Origin: Triops longicaudatus
Lineage: Eukaryota; Arthropoda; Branchiopoda; Notostraca; Triopsidae
DNA length: 64,000 nt
Reading direction: 5' to 3'
Assembly: GCA_022885665.1 (NCBI GenBank)
Contig: JAGQDJ010000112.1
Coordinates: forward strand, 356,163-420,162
Made by a program: the position numbers and the translations under genes. The notes below the pieces were generated by a model, which saw nothing but the letters and a program-made list of their open reading frames with translations, ran no database searches and was not told where the DNA came from. Below, one piece after another: positions 45,256 through 56,400 of the stretch; position 1 is the stretch's first letter; each line of letters opens with the position of its first letter.

Positions 45256-48200
45256 ATGGTCGAAACTATAATAAAAAATAAATCCAGCTCAGATATCATT
45301 CAACAATTGAACATCTTCAATGCCAAAATCGTCGCCTGTCTTTTGGTGATTGCCATGGTCATTTATCATGGTATCCTTCATCTCACGAATGGTAAAACTT
45401 TTCTGGGTGCAAGCATGATAATACGTTTGATTCTCTTTCTTAGGTGTTGACACCTGCCAGTGGCTATTAACCAAAGGCAGATTCCAGGGCAACTATGTAT
45501 GGCAGCCATTTGGTTGCATGCTGCATAAATATTCCTATATGTAAAACGTCTCATATTTTTGTACATATTTCATGAAAAGTTATTGGTATAGAGATTCTAA
45601 ACGCTGTTTGCGATATTCCGGGTACTTGGGACACAACAATAGAATCACGTTTATCGGTGATTCCAGGATACGGGAAATGTTTACAGCCGTTTTGAACACA
45701 ATAGAAGAGACAGTCGAACCCTCTAACTTTCATTCGGATCTTGAACCTGTACGTAATTGTACAATTTTAGAGCGATTTAAAACTCAATTGTACAGTTGTT
45801 ACGGACCTTTCCTCTAAAATTTTTCTTCTATTCCACAGGGAGCCAATTTAGGAGATGGAAAAGCACAACAATCATGGCACTTTGTCTCACAACCCCGAAA
45901 CTATAGTAAAAGTTTTCAAAACGAGGAACTCAGATCTCACCGAAAAAGGGATGTTTCCGAGTCAGCGAGCAACAAACATAAAAACTTGCTTTATACCAAT
46001 AAGCTACTAAAGTTGAGATTGGAGTTCTACTGGCAGCCGATGCTCAACAGTACTTTAAAAGATCTGCTCGACTCTTGGGTTGTAAGTTTCAGCTTCATGA
46101 GGGCAGTTTGAATATATATATAATTCCTTTAATGCTCCCTAAAGGCAAAACCCGACAGACCAAGTGTGGTAGTACTGGGTGGAGCCACGTGGTACATCCG
46201 TACCTATAATGCGACGCCTGAGGGTTTACTGTACTACACTGGGAATTTAACGACTGTTGCAAAAGTAATATTTATTTGAGTCATTGTGTTTTATTTTCAT
46301 GGATATTATTCGGGTGCGATATGCCAGTCTTTAGACCGGTTAGCGGGCACCGGAAGCAAAGTCTTATGGGTCGTTCAGCCGCCAGTTGTTGAAGAACTTC
46401 TTAGTCCTCCTCGCCAAAGCATTACCAATGAACTTATTGATGACTATAACGACGCATCGCAAGATATTTTGCGTTATACCAATGTAACGTTGTGGTCAAG
46501 TGCCAGTAAAGTCGGGCTGGGCCTTTCAGCCTCCAAGTATTCAGTAGATGGACTCCATTTTACCGATCTCTACTTGGGTTTTATTTCTCAGGTAGTTATA
46601 TTCGATTTACTTTCACGTATTTTTCTGCCAATGCACTTTCGGTTCAAAAGTGGCCACAAGATATTTTCTTTTTTTTTAATCTTGCAAAGAATAGTGAATA
46701 GAGTACATCATTTTGTATATAAATTCTTGAATACCTCTCCTTGATTGATTTTTTACTTTTTTAGATTTTTATGAATATGTATTGCAACGATTTAATGAAC
46801 TTCAACGATGGGACATGTTGCAGTAGTGCTGAGCGAATTACAACCTTACAAATCCTCACGTTCACTGCCTTGGGTTTGTGCCTGGTCACCACGATAACTT
46901 TCAAACTAGGAAGACATGCCGTGAGTCGATCGCGACAGCACCGTTCGCTTCAACAAAACGGAACGAATTCCATAAATGCGGAAACTGGGGATGTTGCTCA
47001 AAGCCCTAAGTTGCAGACTGTTACACCGTGGAAGACAATTCTTTCCGCCATGGCAAAACTGGCCATAATCATGTTCTATTTTTACATCTGTGATAGGTAC
47101 GAAATTTTGATTGGTAAACTGGTTAATTCTGAGTGAACATAATCTGAATTCTTGTAGGACTAACTTTTTTATGAAAGAGAATAAGTATTTTTCCGAACTA
47201 CATTTTTGGTTGCCCTTGGCGTACGTTTTCGTTTTGGGATTGTTTTTCACCGAAGAAAGCCGGTTTACCAGAATTCTTCATCGAGATCAAACCGACGAGT
47301 GGAAAGGTGATTGTAAATTCTTTGTAAATTCTTCTCCTAATTTCAGTTAAGATACGTGATTTAAATGAAACAACATTTGCTTTCAAATAAGCGGTGTATA
47401 TTATTTGTCGTATAACAAGGGACATTTTCATAACGCAGGTTGGATGCAGTTGGTAATCCTAATTTACCACATGACCGGAGCAAGTCAAGTTATTCCGTTG
47501 TACATGCACGTACGCGTACTGGTGTCCTCCTATCTTTTTCTTACTGGCTATGGACACTTTTGCTATTTTTGGCAAACTGGAGACTCGAGTTTCGCGCGTT
47601 TCTGTCAAGTGAACAATCATACCAAATAAAGTTTCCGGCAGGAACCCAAAGGAGAACCCTTTGAGGTATCTGCCGGGACCTATAGATAAGCTTAATAGCG
47701 GTATTTCTTGAAATTTTTTTTTTTTTTTTAAAGGTCCTTTTTAGGATGAATTTTATGACGGTCATTTTGTGCTTGTGTATGAATCGGCCGTACCAGTTCT
47801 ATTACTTTGTGCCTTTGGTCTCGTTTCTCTACCTGGTTGTATACGTCACTCTTGTTCTGCCGAAGCGTATTACAGCAGCGTCTAGCGAAGCGGCTTCTAT
47901 AGAGTATCTTTATGTTGTGATCAAGTTAGTAGGAGTTTTCTCCTGCATAACGATTTTGTACCTCTCGGAGGTTCGATAAACAAACCATGCTTCTTTAGAG
48001 ACCATTGCTAAAAGTACATTTTGTAGGTATTCTTTGAAAAAGTTTTCGTTACCCGACCTTGGAAAGCCTTGTTCGTGACATCAGACGATGATATCCACGA
48101 ATGGTGGTTTCGGTGGTCACTTGATCGATATAGGTAAAGTGAAGCCCTGTTGATGCTTATTGACGCTGTTGTTATTTTGGCTAGATTCCAGTTATGAAAA

Positions 48201-48862
48201 ATATGTTCACAACTGCCATAATATTGCTTCTTGTAGTGTATGTTTCGGCATGGCGTTTGCTTTCCTTTACTTGGTAGCGCAGCGGTACGGTTTTCTGGAT
48301 GACCATAACCATGGAAACCTATTCAGCCGCGGAAGATCTCTGGCCGTCACTTTTTTGGCGTGTATTGGCTTAGGAAGTTACACCGCCTTTACTTTCTTAT
48401 GTCACAACAAAGCTGAGTGCAACGAAGTCCATCCCTACGTCGTGTTCATACCAGTAAACTTTCCTTACTAGCTCCTCAAGAGAATGTTGCATTTTATAGT
48501 ATATTTTCGTTTCACAGATCGTAAGTTTCGTACTACTGAGGAACGTGTCCGGCGTCCTGCGAACGCGATATTCCACGTTTTTTGCTTGGTTCGGCCGCAT
48601 TTCCCTTGAATTGTTCATCGGCCAGTATCACATCTGGTTAGCAGCGGATACACACGGTTTGCTGGTACTCATTCCGGGATCTCCGGTTGCCAACGTCATC
48701 GTCACGAGCTTTATTTTCGTCTGCATAGCGCACGAAGTTCACCAAATTACAGGAGCACTAGTGACGTACGCAGTACCGGCCGATTGGAAAACAGCACTGC
48801 GAAACTTGGTCCTTTTCTTCCTGGCCTTAGTTCCTATTGGCATCCATGATGGGATGTTCTGA
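45256..48862 (+). CDS. CASD1: CASD1-like sialate O-acetyltransferase
   Basis: Golgi enzyme that transfers acetyl from acetyl-CoA to sialic acid (9-O-acetylation in mammals). Thirteen exons join in frame: 45256-45391, 45444-45540, 45592-45748, 45839-46081, 46145-46264, 46328-46591, 46765-47096, 47158-47306, 47439-47608, 47734-47970, 48027-48133, 48237-48453, 48518-48862, giving 857 residues (human 797). An N-terminal anchor (about 24-45) leads to a luminal SGNH-type domain with FIGDSRIRE (Ser102), GGATWYI, and VDGLH (Asp325, His328), matching the human Ser94/Asp307/His310 triad. The rest is a multi-pass membrane region: DRTNFFMKENKYF, DQTDEWKGWMQLVILIYH, NRPYQFYYFVPLV, EWWFRWSLDRY, FFAWFGRISLELFIGQYHIW. 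Exon 12 starts at 48237 because that acceptor keeps the family spacing; an upstream one would add 17 unrelated residues. The luminal insert in exon 4 is longer than in mammals. Catalytic residues are intact. Confidence 0.95.
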
Positions 48863-48949
48863 ATTGTTTACACTTACTGTCTCAAAACCTTTTCCGACAC
48901 ATGAAAATCCTTCTTTTCGAAATTATAACGAATAAGAACACGGTTTTCT

Positions 48950-48955
48950 AATAAA
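48950..48955 (+). terminator. AATAAA polyadenylation signal for CASD1
   Basis: Lies 88 bp after the CASD1 stop codon. It is separated by three bases from the opposite-strand signal of the R3HCC1 gene. Confidence 0.7.
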
Positions 48956-48958
48956 AAA

Positions 48959-48964
48959 TTTATT
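48959..48964 (-). terminator. AATAAA polyadenylation signal for the R3HCC1-like gene
   Basis: TTTATT on the plus strand, about 180 bp beyond the R3HCC1-like stop codon. Together with the CASD1 signal it forms a near-palindrome, so the two transcripts probably overlap by a few tens of bases at their 3' ends. Confidence 0.65.
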
Positions 48965-49145
48965 TGTTCTTGCGCAATTCATTCCACCATCATTACACGT
49001 TGTTCTCCTCTACAGCCAACTTCTAATTTACACGTAATATTACCTTTTTTTTTTTCTTTTTTTTTTCAAAAAAAGGAACCGAATACCTCTTTTATTCAGC
49101 TTAAGGCGATTCTGGTAAGATTTTGTGCCCAAAAGTGGACGTGCG

Positions 49146-51537
49146 TTAAGAGATATGTCCCTCCCATGCATCTTCTCTTTGCTGAGAAGCTAGCTTCCGG
49201 TCAGCTGAAACGATAATTACGCACTTGAAAAATACGGAACATACACAGAATATAAACAAATAATAAATAAATAAGAAGCTAAATAGATAGAGCCATAGCG
49301 TAGTACTGATTACTCAGATTTTAGTAGGTAATAATGAGGAAAAAAATATAGACTTACCCCTCGCCTGGGCTAATCTCCTTTTTTCTTCCGAATCTTTCTG
49401 TCGTTGGGCTGGTGTAAGTGCAGATCGTAAGCCTAAGGCGGACGTCACCATCCGCCGAGCCATGCTTATGGAAGTCTGGGGGCGTGGCTTCCACGGAGTC
49501 AACGAATCGGACATTTTCTTCGCTCGTAACCGTGACTCCCTTGTAGCTTGGGATAATGGCCGTAATTTAGCCAATCCAGTATTCTTGGCCTGGGCTTCTT
49601 TAGCTGTAATTTACATATTTTAGCAAGAGTATAAACCATTACCTAGAAAAAACAAGTAGCATACCTGCTAAATGACTAGCGAATACTACTAGAGCGTGGG
49701 TATCGTCGACCCAACGAATGTCAAAACCCGCCTTGGAAGACGTAACGTTACCCAAAATGCAAAACAAATCTTCCGTTTTGAAAGATGCTGGGAAATCGTA
49801 GATTTCTAAAATGTGGTTCATGTCATCATCGTCCTTGTATGTGATGTCATCCACGAAGTTCTCGTACGATGACGCGGGCTTTTCCAACACAGATACCTGT
49901 CCAACTGCCAACGTTAACTATAAAATCACGAAAACAAACTTTTGTTTAATATAATCGCACGTAATTACACTTAATTACGCTTAATAATTCGTCCCCTATC
50001 TTTCCACTTCAATTATTATGAGTAAACAAGTAAATACATCCTATGAAAGGTACTATAGTTACTTTAACGCTAAAATAAGCAACTTAAATGATTCTCAGAC
50101 TTCCTTTACATTAATTGATGGTAACTATCACACTGAATTGTGCGGGAAATTTTAAAACGTGAAGGCAAACCGAACCAAATATCACACTTGATAATTATGG
50201 GCGGAATGAGAATTTTTTTTGTTGCTCGTTTTCGCATTCGCCATCTTACGTTGGATAATATACAGCTAGTCTGCCTCAGAGACAGACGGCTGCAAAAGCT
50301 GAATGTGGAAACAGGTTATGGTCTAGATTAAAATAGGAAAGAGTTTACCTCTTCTAATGCTTCGGTTTGCAATAATTCGCCATTTTCGTCGTACAGGGCA
50401 TCCCATGAATCCTCTTCCACATCTTCCGAAGCGATTTTCTTTACAGTGGACGGTTTAAGTGGCGACAACGATTCTGGTGGTTGGGTTTCGCTGACTTTGC
50501 GAACTTCAGTATTCCACGTTGTTGTGTTCCACATATCAAGTACTTCAGAAATATCTACTTCTTTCTGTAATACTGGTAAATCGTCTAGAACTTTTTCATG
50601 CTGGATGGGGGCCACCTCCGGAGAAACTGTTCTCATTTCCCCCTCTCCGATGTCACGTTCATTTTCTACGTCTTTACTTCGCATTCCTGTCTGTTTTTCT
50701 TCGTCATTTTCTACATCTTTCTGCTCTTGATTTTTAACCTCCTTTTCTGACAGCACACCCACTTTCTTAAAGCTCAGAAGGTCCGTTGTCAGCTCCGAAG
50801 GCACACTAGGAGTATTAACAGAATTGGATTCTTGAGTGAGAATGCACGTTTGTTTTTCAGGGTTGGAGACTTCGGCTGAGCCGGACCTCCGATTTTTAGG
50901 AACGTACAACGCCATATCTGGTCGTTTGTTCCTGATAAAGCAGTTAATTACTTATTGTGCGGGACAATATGTTAAAATTACTTTGAAGATTTTTTTCCAG
51001 CCTCTGACATATCTTTCTTTGTTTCCACCGCAGAAGCATTTCTGGCAGCAGGTGGCCTGTAAATTTGTACTGTAGGCGTTGCACCTAAGTAAAGCTATCA
51101 GAAATGACACTTAATTTAGGAATATGTATGTACCTTTCGTATTGTTCTTAACATAGGACGAGGAAGCCATTACTGTTGCACTGACATTACGTTTCGACGT
51201 ACAAATAACGGGTCTTCGATTATAACCTTTGCCGATGGAGATCGTCTGAAGTTCGGACGACTTGAACGCTTCAATATACTTATGGAGTAAAAAACGATAC
51301 CGCGGGGTTAAAGGAGGGAATATCAGTGCCCTAGAAAATATAAGTTATTTAATACGGACAGTAAACAATAACAAAGATCTTGTCGTACACATGGTACAAT
51401 GTTTACCTAACTTTGTTTTTAGGTTTATGAGTTTTACAGAACGAATCGACGTCTTTCTCTAAGTTCTCCAAGAACAGCTGGTCTTTTAGGGATAAATCTT
51501 GCACATCAGATCCTAAGTTAAAAGCAACTTTGGCCAT
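49146..51537 (-). CDS. R3HCC1L: R3HCC1/R3HCC1L-type protein with R3H and RRM-like regions
   Basis: Probable RNA-binding protein; the exact role of the family is little known (R3HCC1L is linked to exon-junction-complex partners). Seven exons join in frame: 51407-51537, 51134-51330, 50982-51084, 50349-50931, 49665-49917, 49358-49603, 49146-49204, giving 523 residues. An R3H domain lies at about 25-95 (LEKDVDSFCK, ALIFPPLTPRYRFLLHKYIE, SIGKGYNRRPVIC). KNKRPDMALYVPKNRR near 135 is the family signature; an acidic Gln/Glu/Ser-rich linker ends in EEDSWDALYDENGELLQ. The C-terminal RRM-like part has HILEIYDFPASFKTEDLF, GFDIRWVDDTHALVVFAS and KLRPLSQATRESRLRAKK, and the end reads QQREDAWEG. The ATG at 51537 was chosen as the one nearest the R3H domain; an in-frame ATG at 51612 is an alternative. 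It lies head-to-head with PGAM. Confidence 0.9.
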
Positions 51538-51930
51538 AACCGAGCCAAAGGTGTATGCAGCCGAAGTTTTGATGCCCCCTGGAGAGTTGGCAATCCGGAT
51601 TGTGTGGGTCATATCCAAGAGTATGAACCAACCATAGCGAATAGCGGTCTTTAGTTTGTAGCTTCTTTGAAAGCTAAAGCGCTTGTAGTGGCGAAACAAA
51701 CAAGCATTAACGATTTTTGGTCCCTTCTACAGCCTTGAAAGGAATTCTACTCCACCGAGCTGCTCTTACGGACTCAGTACACATTTCAAGGACTAAAGGT
51801 GAACTAGAGGACGAGTTACGTTCGTCTTTTGCAACGGGCAAAGTCGCAGTCAGAATCACAAGTCTTGACAGAACGGTTAGACCGTTTTCTTCTTTGGCTT
51901 TACGTGAAAATCTCGCGGCGTTTAGTCAAA
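51538..51930. promoter_or_regulatory. Putative bidirectional promoter between R3HCC1-like gene and PGAM
   Basis: These 393 bp separate divergent start codons of two intact genes. No TATA box or named motif was recognised. The right part should be PGAM 5' UTR. Confidence 0.4.
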
Positions 51931-52948
51931 ATGGTATACCAAATTGTGATGATCCGTCACGGCGAAAGTGCCTGGAATCAAGAAAATCGCTTTTGCGGCT
52001 GGTTCGATGCCGATTTGAGCCCAAAAGGTAAAATTTTTACAACAGATCAATGTTTGATCTTTGTATTTGTGTTGTCAAGCGTAGTCCTTCATTCCCAAGC
52101 GTAGTCCTTCATTCCTTTCTATGGATATTAATCGGATGTGTTTTTTTCCTTAATAGGTGTCGAAGAAGCGCACGCCGCTGGTAAGGCATTGAAAGATGCC
52201 GGTTTCCAATTTGATGTCGCCCATACTTCCGTGTTGACCAGGGCACAACGGACCCTTCAGACTGTTCTGGGAGAAATTGGCCAATCTGATTTGCCTGTTC
52301 GTAAAACCTGGCGACTTAATGAGAGACACTACGGTGGTCTGACTGGTCTTAACAAGGCCGAAACTGCTGCTAAGCACGGTGAAGCTCAAGTAAACCGTGC
52401 GTTAATTTATCGCCATTGTATTGAAAACCATTATATTCCCTCCAGGTGCAAATCTGGCGCCGTAGCTTTGATATCCCTCCTCCTCCTCTTGACGAAACCA
52501 GCGAGTATTACGATATCATCATGAAAGACCCCCGTTACAAAGACGAACCCAAGCCCGAAGAATTCCCCAAATTCGAGTCCTTGAAATTGACTATTGAGCG
52601 TACCCTCCCTTATTGGAACGATGTAATCGTTCCCCAAATTAAAGAAGGCAAAAAGGTTCTTATTGCTGCCCACGGCAACAGTTTGCGTGGCATTGTTAAG
52701 CATTTGGAAGGTAAGTAAACTGTCGCAAAAAAGTTGTACGCCAGTGTACAAAATTTTGTAAATCGTATTTTATCATTGTAGGTATGTCTGATGAAGCCAT
52801 TATGGGATTGAATCTCCCAACCGGTATCCCTTTCGTCTACGAATTGGACGATGATATGAAAGCCATTGGTACCATGAGGTTCTTGGGAGATGAAGAAACT
52901 GTGAAAAAAGCCATCGAATCTGTAGCCAACCAAGGCAAAGCGAAATGA
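51931..52948 (+). CDS. Pgam: 2,3-bisphosphoglycerate-dependent phosphoglycerate mutase
   Basis: Cytosolic glycolytic enzyme that interconverts 3- and 2-phosphoglycerate through a phosphohistidine. Four exons join in frame: 51931-52027, 52157-52389, 52446-52710, 52782-52948, giving 253 residues (human PGAM1 254). Active-site His10 is in MIRHGESAWNQENRF and His186 in AAHGNSLRGIVKHLEG; the substrate-binding stretch TWRLNERHYGGLTGLNKAE is complete. The start MVYQIVMIRHGE matches the usual family N-terminus. Intron 1 carries an exact 20-bp tandem duplication. No defects were seen. Confidence 0.97.
52076..52115 (+). repeat. Exact 20-bp tandem duplication in PGAM intron 1
   Basis: CAAGCGTAGTCCTTCATTCC occurs twice back to back (52076-52095 and 52096-52115) with no mismatch, so the duplication is recent. 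Confidence 0.9.
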
Positions 52949-53462
52949 GAATGCTATATCTTCGTCTTGCCCTTTTCTTAAATGTAAAACGTCCCTTTCT
53001 TCTTTTGCTGTGCTTAGTGTTTGTGCACTAGAAGAAACCTCAAAATTTTGTTAGCTGTTTTTCTGTTGTTTTAAAACAATGGCTCTAGTCTCCACTCTAT
53101 GAATGACTGGCGGGCAATACAACTGAAAGGGCCACTCGGCTTTTCAAGTAAACCAGTCACCTGTAAAACCAATTCATGTTGTTATTTTTTTATTTTTTTC
53201 AGCATCTGTCACGAGCTATACAGCGATCTACGTGACCATTTTCCAGGTACAGAAATCTTCACGAAACATACACTCCCTGGTTCAAATATAATACCTAAAC
53301 TTCTCACTGATGGCGTTCTGTTACGAAAAGGCCTCTTCAGTGTGGAACTACCTTTTGCTTTCGTATGATAAGGGTCTTAAGGGTCCAAACCAAACGCACG
53401 TGGACTGAAAGTTGGCGTATAAACCGTGAAGTTTCATGAGAAAATAAGATATTTTTCATAAC
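52949..53462. other. Gap between PGAM and UTP4
   Basis: Contains the PGAM 3' UTR, the UTP4 promoter and an exon-like open stretch (53203-53368) listed separately. Nothing else was recognised. Confidence 0.5.
53203..53368 (+). CDS. Exon-like open stretch of unknown origin
   Basis: A strong acceptor (long T-run then CAG, ending at 53202) is followed by 54 codons of protein-like composition containing DLRDHFPGTEIFTKHTLPG and LLTDGVLLRKG, ending in a stop. I cannot match it to a family and see no partner exon. It could be an alternative last exon of PGAM, an exon remnant, or chance. The frame upstream of the acceptor is also open but looks non-coding. Confidence 0.25.
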
Positions 53463-56400
53463 ATGTCTGAAAAAGGATATTTTAAAGTGCATAATCTTCG
53501 CTTATTTAATCCACAAGCCAATGCTATTCACAGCCTTAGCTACGATGAGAAATTAAAATTGTTGGCTGTTGCGAGGTAACATTAAGCAGAAAATGTTTTC
53601 TCTTTGAAGGTTTTGATAAGAAGGTTCTCATTTTAATCGCAGGTCTGATGGGTCGGTTGAGATCTGGAATTTAAGTGCAACTCCGCACGTAGAGCGAATC
53701 ATTCGTGAACACACCGAAAGCTCAGTGGAAGGATTAGCATGGTGTGCTGGTCGTTTATTTTCTGTTGGTATTCATGGATTTGTAGTGGAATATGATCTAA
53801 GGAACCTTTGTGTCAAGGTGAACAGTTTAAGTCGCTAACACGTAAATTTCGGCACGTTTTAACGTGCGTTAAATCAATAGTGTAATGTAGATTTTGCGCC
53901 AATTTTTCGTTCCAGTTAAGTGTACCTGGTTAACCTTGGTTGAGTTTTCGGTTAAACCTGTTTAACGTGACTTGCAAGTGTATACGTGATTCTGAAGGAA
54001 TTTTTATTAATTACAAGATTGTTAGTATGAAAATGTCTTATTTTATATTCCGTTTTACATTTCTAGGCAACATACGCGGCTACTTCTGGGTCTGCGTGGT
54101 GCTTAGCAGCCAATAAAGAGCAGAAATTGATTGCGGTAATGTCTAACCTTACATTGCATTGAATTTGCATATGAAGTCTTTTAAATTGGCCCTTAATATT
54201 TCTTTTTCCGTGTGCATTGTCTGTTAATAGGTTGGGACAGAGGATGGATATATAACTTTATTCGACGTTCTTGAGGACAGTGTCTATTACAACAAAGTTT
54301 TTGACAAACAAGATGGTAGGTTTATTCTTATATTCAAATAACTATTTAGGCACATTTTTTTCTTTCCTAGGTCGTATTATATGCCTGGATTGGCACAGTT
54401 CGGGCAACTACCTTATTACGGGATCCCTAGACGCCATTAGGGTTTGGAATGTAGCTACTGGGCATGCCATTACTCGAATTAATCCCGGTCGCGATCATAC
54501 GAATAGAGAAACGATTGTGTGGTCTGTGAAGATGACAACTGATTTCACTGTCGTAAGCGGCGATTCAAGGCATGAGGCATAACCCTCTCAAGAAAATTTT
54601 TTATTAAAGTTATTTGTTTTAACTATAGAGGAAAAACATGTTTCTGGGATGCTAAACTAGGAAGCTTAATTAGTAGTGTCGATTCTCACGAAGCAGATGT
54701 ACTGTCCCTGTGCCTGAGCCCCAACCAGGACACACTCTACGCAGCTGGTGTAGATCCCACTATAACGCTCTTCTCGAAAGTTACGCTAGCCGGAGGACGC
54801 ATTCAGTGGGTCAAATCTGTTCAAAGAAGAGTACATACCCATGATGTAAGAGCTTTATGTTTAGTCGACAACAAGCTCATTTCAGGAGGTATTTTTTTCG
54901 CGTATCTCTTACCTTATTCATAACTCTTTTAAATACTTAGCAAACTTTACAAAGTGTCTTGAAAACAATTTTTTTTATGTTTTTAACTCAGTTAACTGAT
55001 TTTCCTGGGAACCGCAGCAGTTTTCGTTTACGTTACGTGTTCTATTTCATATTCATTTGTGTATATTTCATTATTATTTTGTAGACCATATACTTTTTGC
55101 AAAGTATTAAACAATCTATGCTGCATTGTTTTTTCGTTTTTACTTAAAATCTTTGGTCATTGCATACCTATATTTTTGTTTCTGTTTTTAGTCAATGTGT
55201 GTACTATTGTGATATTTTTATTTTCGTAATAGGTGTGGACACTTACTTAAATTTGACATCCGATCGACCTAAAATGTTCTTCAAGTACCCGGCACTACCA
55301 CAAGTAAATTATAATGCTTTGTAGTAATCAGGTGAAGTTTCTTAATTAATTCGTGCGATTACAGCCAGGAGACATTAAAATGACGCGAAAAGAGGAACTG
55401 GTCTTGTTTAAGTATTTGAATCACCTGGAATTGTGGCGATTAGGATTCGCAACAAATGAAGGTTGGTTACTCTTGCATTGAATAACTCTTACTTTAATCA
55501 TGCTTTACACATACTTTTGATTATGCTTTAATTTTAGGACTGGAAGGCGTTCGTCAAGATCTAGTTTTGCCCTTACAAAAAGGACCGTCTAAAGTACTTC
55601 AGTTATCTTGTAAAGAAAGCCAATTCATAAGGTGCTCGGCTATCTCGCCCAATGGTTCGCTTTTAGCATACGCGGATGAAAATGCCATTTTCGTTTATTC
55701 ATTAGAGGTGAGTGAAAAATAAAGTGGTCCGGAATGAATCGTACAAGTTGTGACAATAATTTTTTGCCTTGTAAACAGATAGGAAAAACCGTAGCTCTTA
55801 AACGATTTGCACCACTTCCACAAAGTGTGAAAACGCCCATTCATCTGCTATTAGGCGATGAGAAACGTTTGATTGTTATCAGCGAGGACAACATTATACA
55901 GATTGTGCAGCTGGATGATGCAGGAGACCATAACGTTTTACATACTATCAACACAGGCACGATTTTTTGTTTCTTATTTAACTATTTTCAGTGTATTTGT
56001 TTGTATTTTATCTTTTGACCCCGATGAATTTTTTGCTGCACCAGTGTTAAAGTGAAAAAAGATTTTTGCCCCCTACTTTTTCTTTTTCTTACCTTGTTTG
56101 TATAATGTTGCCGTATTTTTTTAATTATTTTTTCACTTCCTTTCTTTATTCGTAGAATGCAAAGACAGTATCCATTTGGTAGACTGGAGTCACGACGGAC
56201 GATATTTGGCAGTAGCTGACCATCAAAGCAATATAAAAGTCTATGACATGAAAAAAGTGAAAGTAAGTATCGTAGTCAAATTTTTCTGCCAATTCGCCGT
56301 TTTTTTAGCGCAAAACGTGTTGGTTGAATATAATTAGAGACTCCACTGCGAATTTTTTTCAGGCACGTTTTTTCAAGAAGGTTGTTATATTAATTTAGGG

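Noticed and set aside
48184..48236. Longer version of CASD1 exon 12 using an upstream acceptor
   Set aside because: It keeps frame but inserts 17 residues in a conserved membrane segment; the acceptor at 48235-48236 restores family spacing.
51538..51612. Upstream in-frame ATG for the R3HCC1-like gene at 51612
   Set aside because: Adds 25 residues without family match; the ATG at 51537 is closer to the R3H domain. It remains a possible alternative start.
51717..52031. 104-codon plus-strand open frame across the PGAM start
   Set aside because: Out of frame with PGAM and overlapping its first exon; treated as a shadow.
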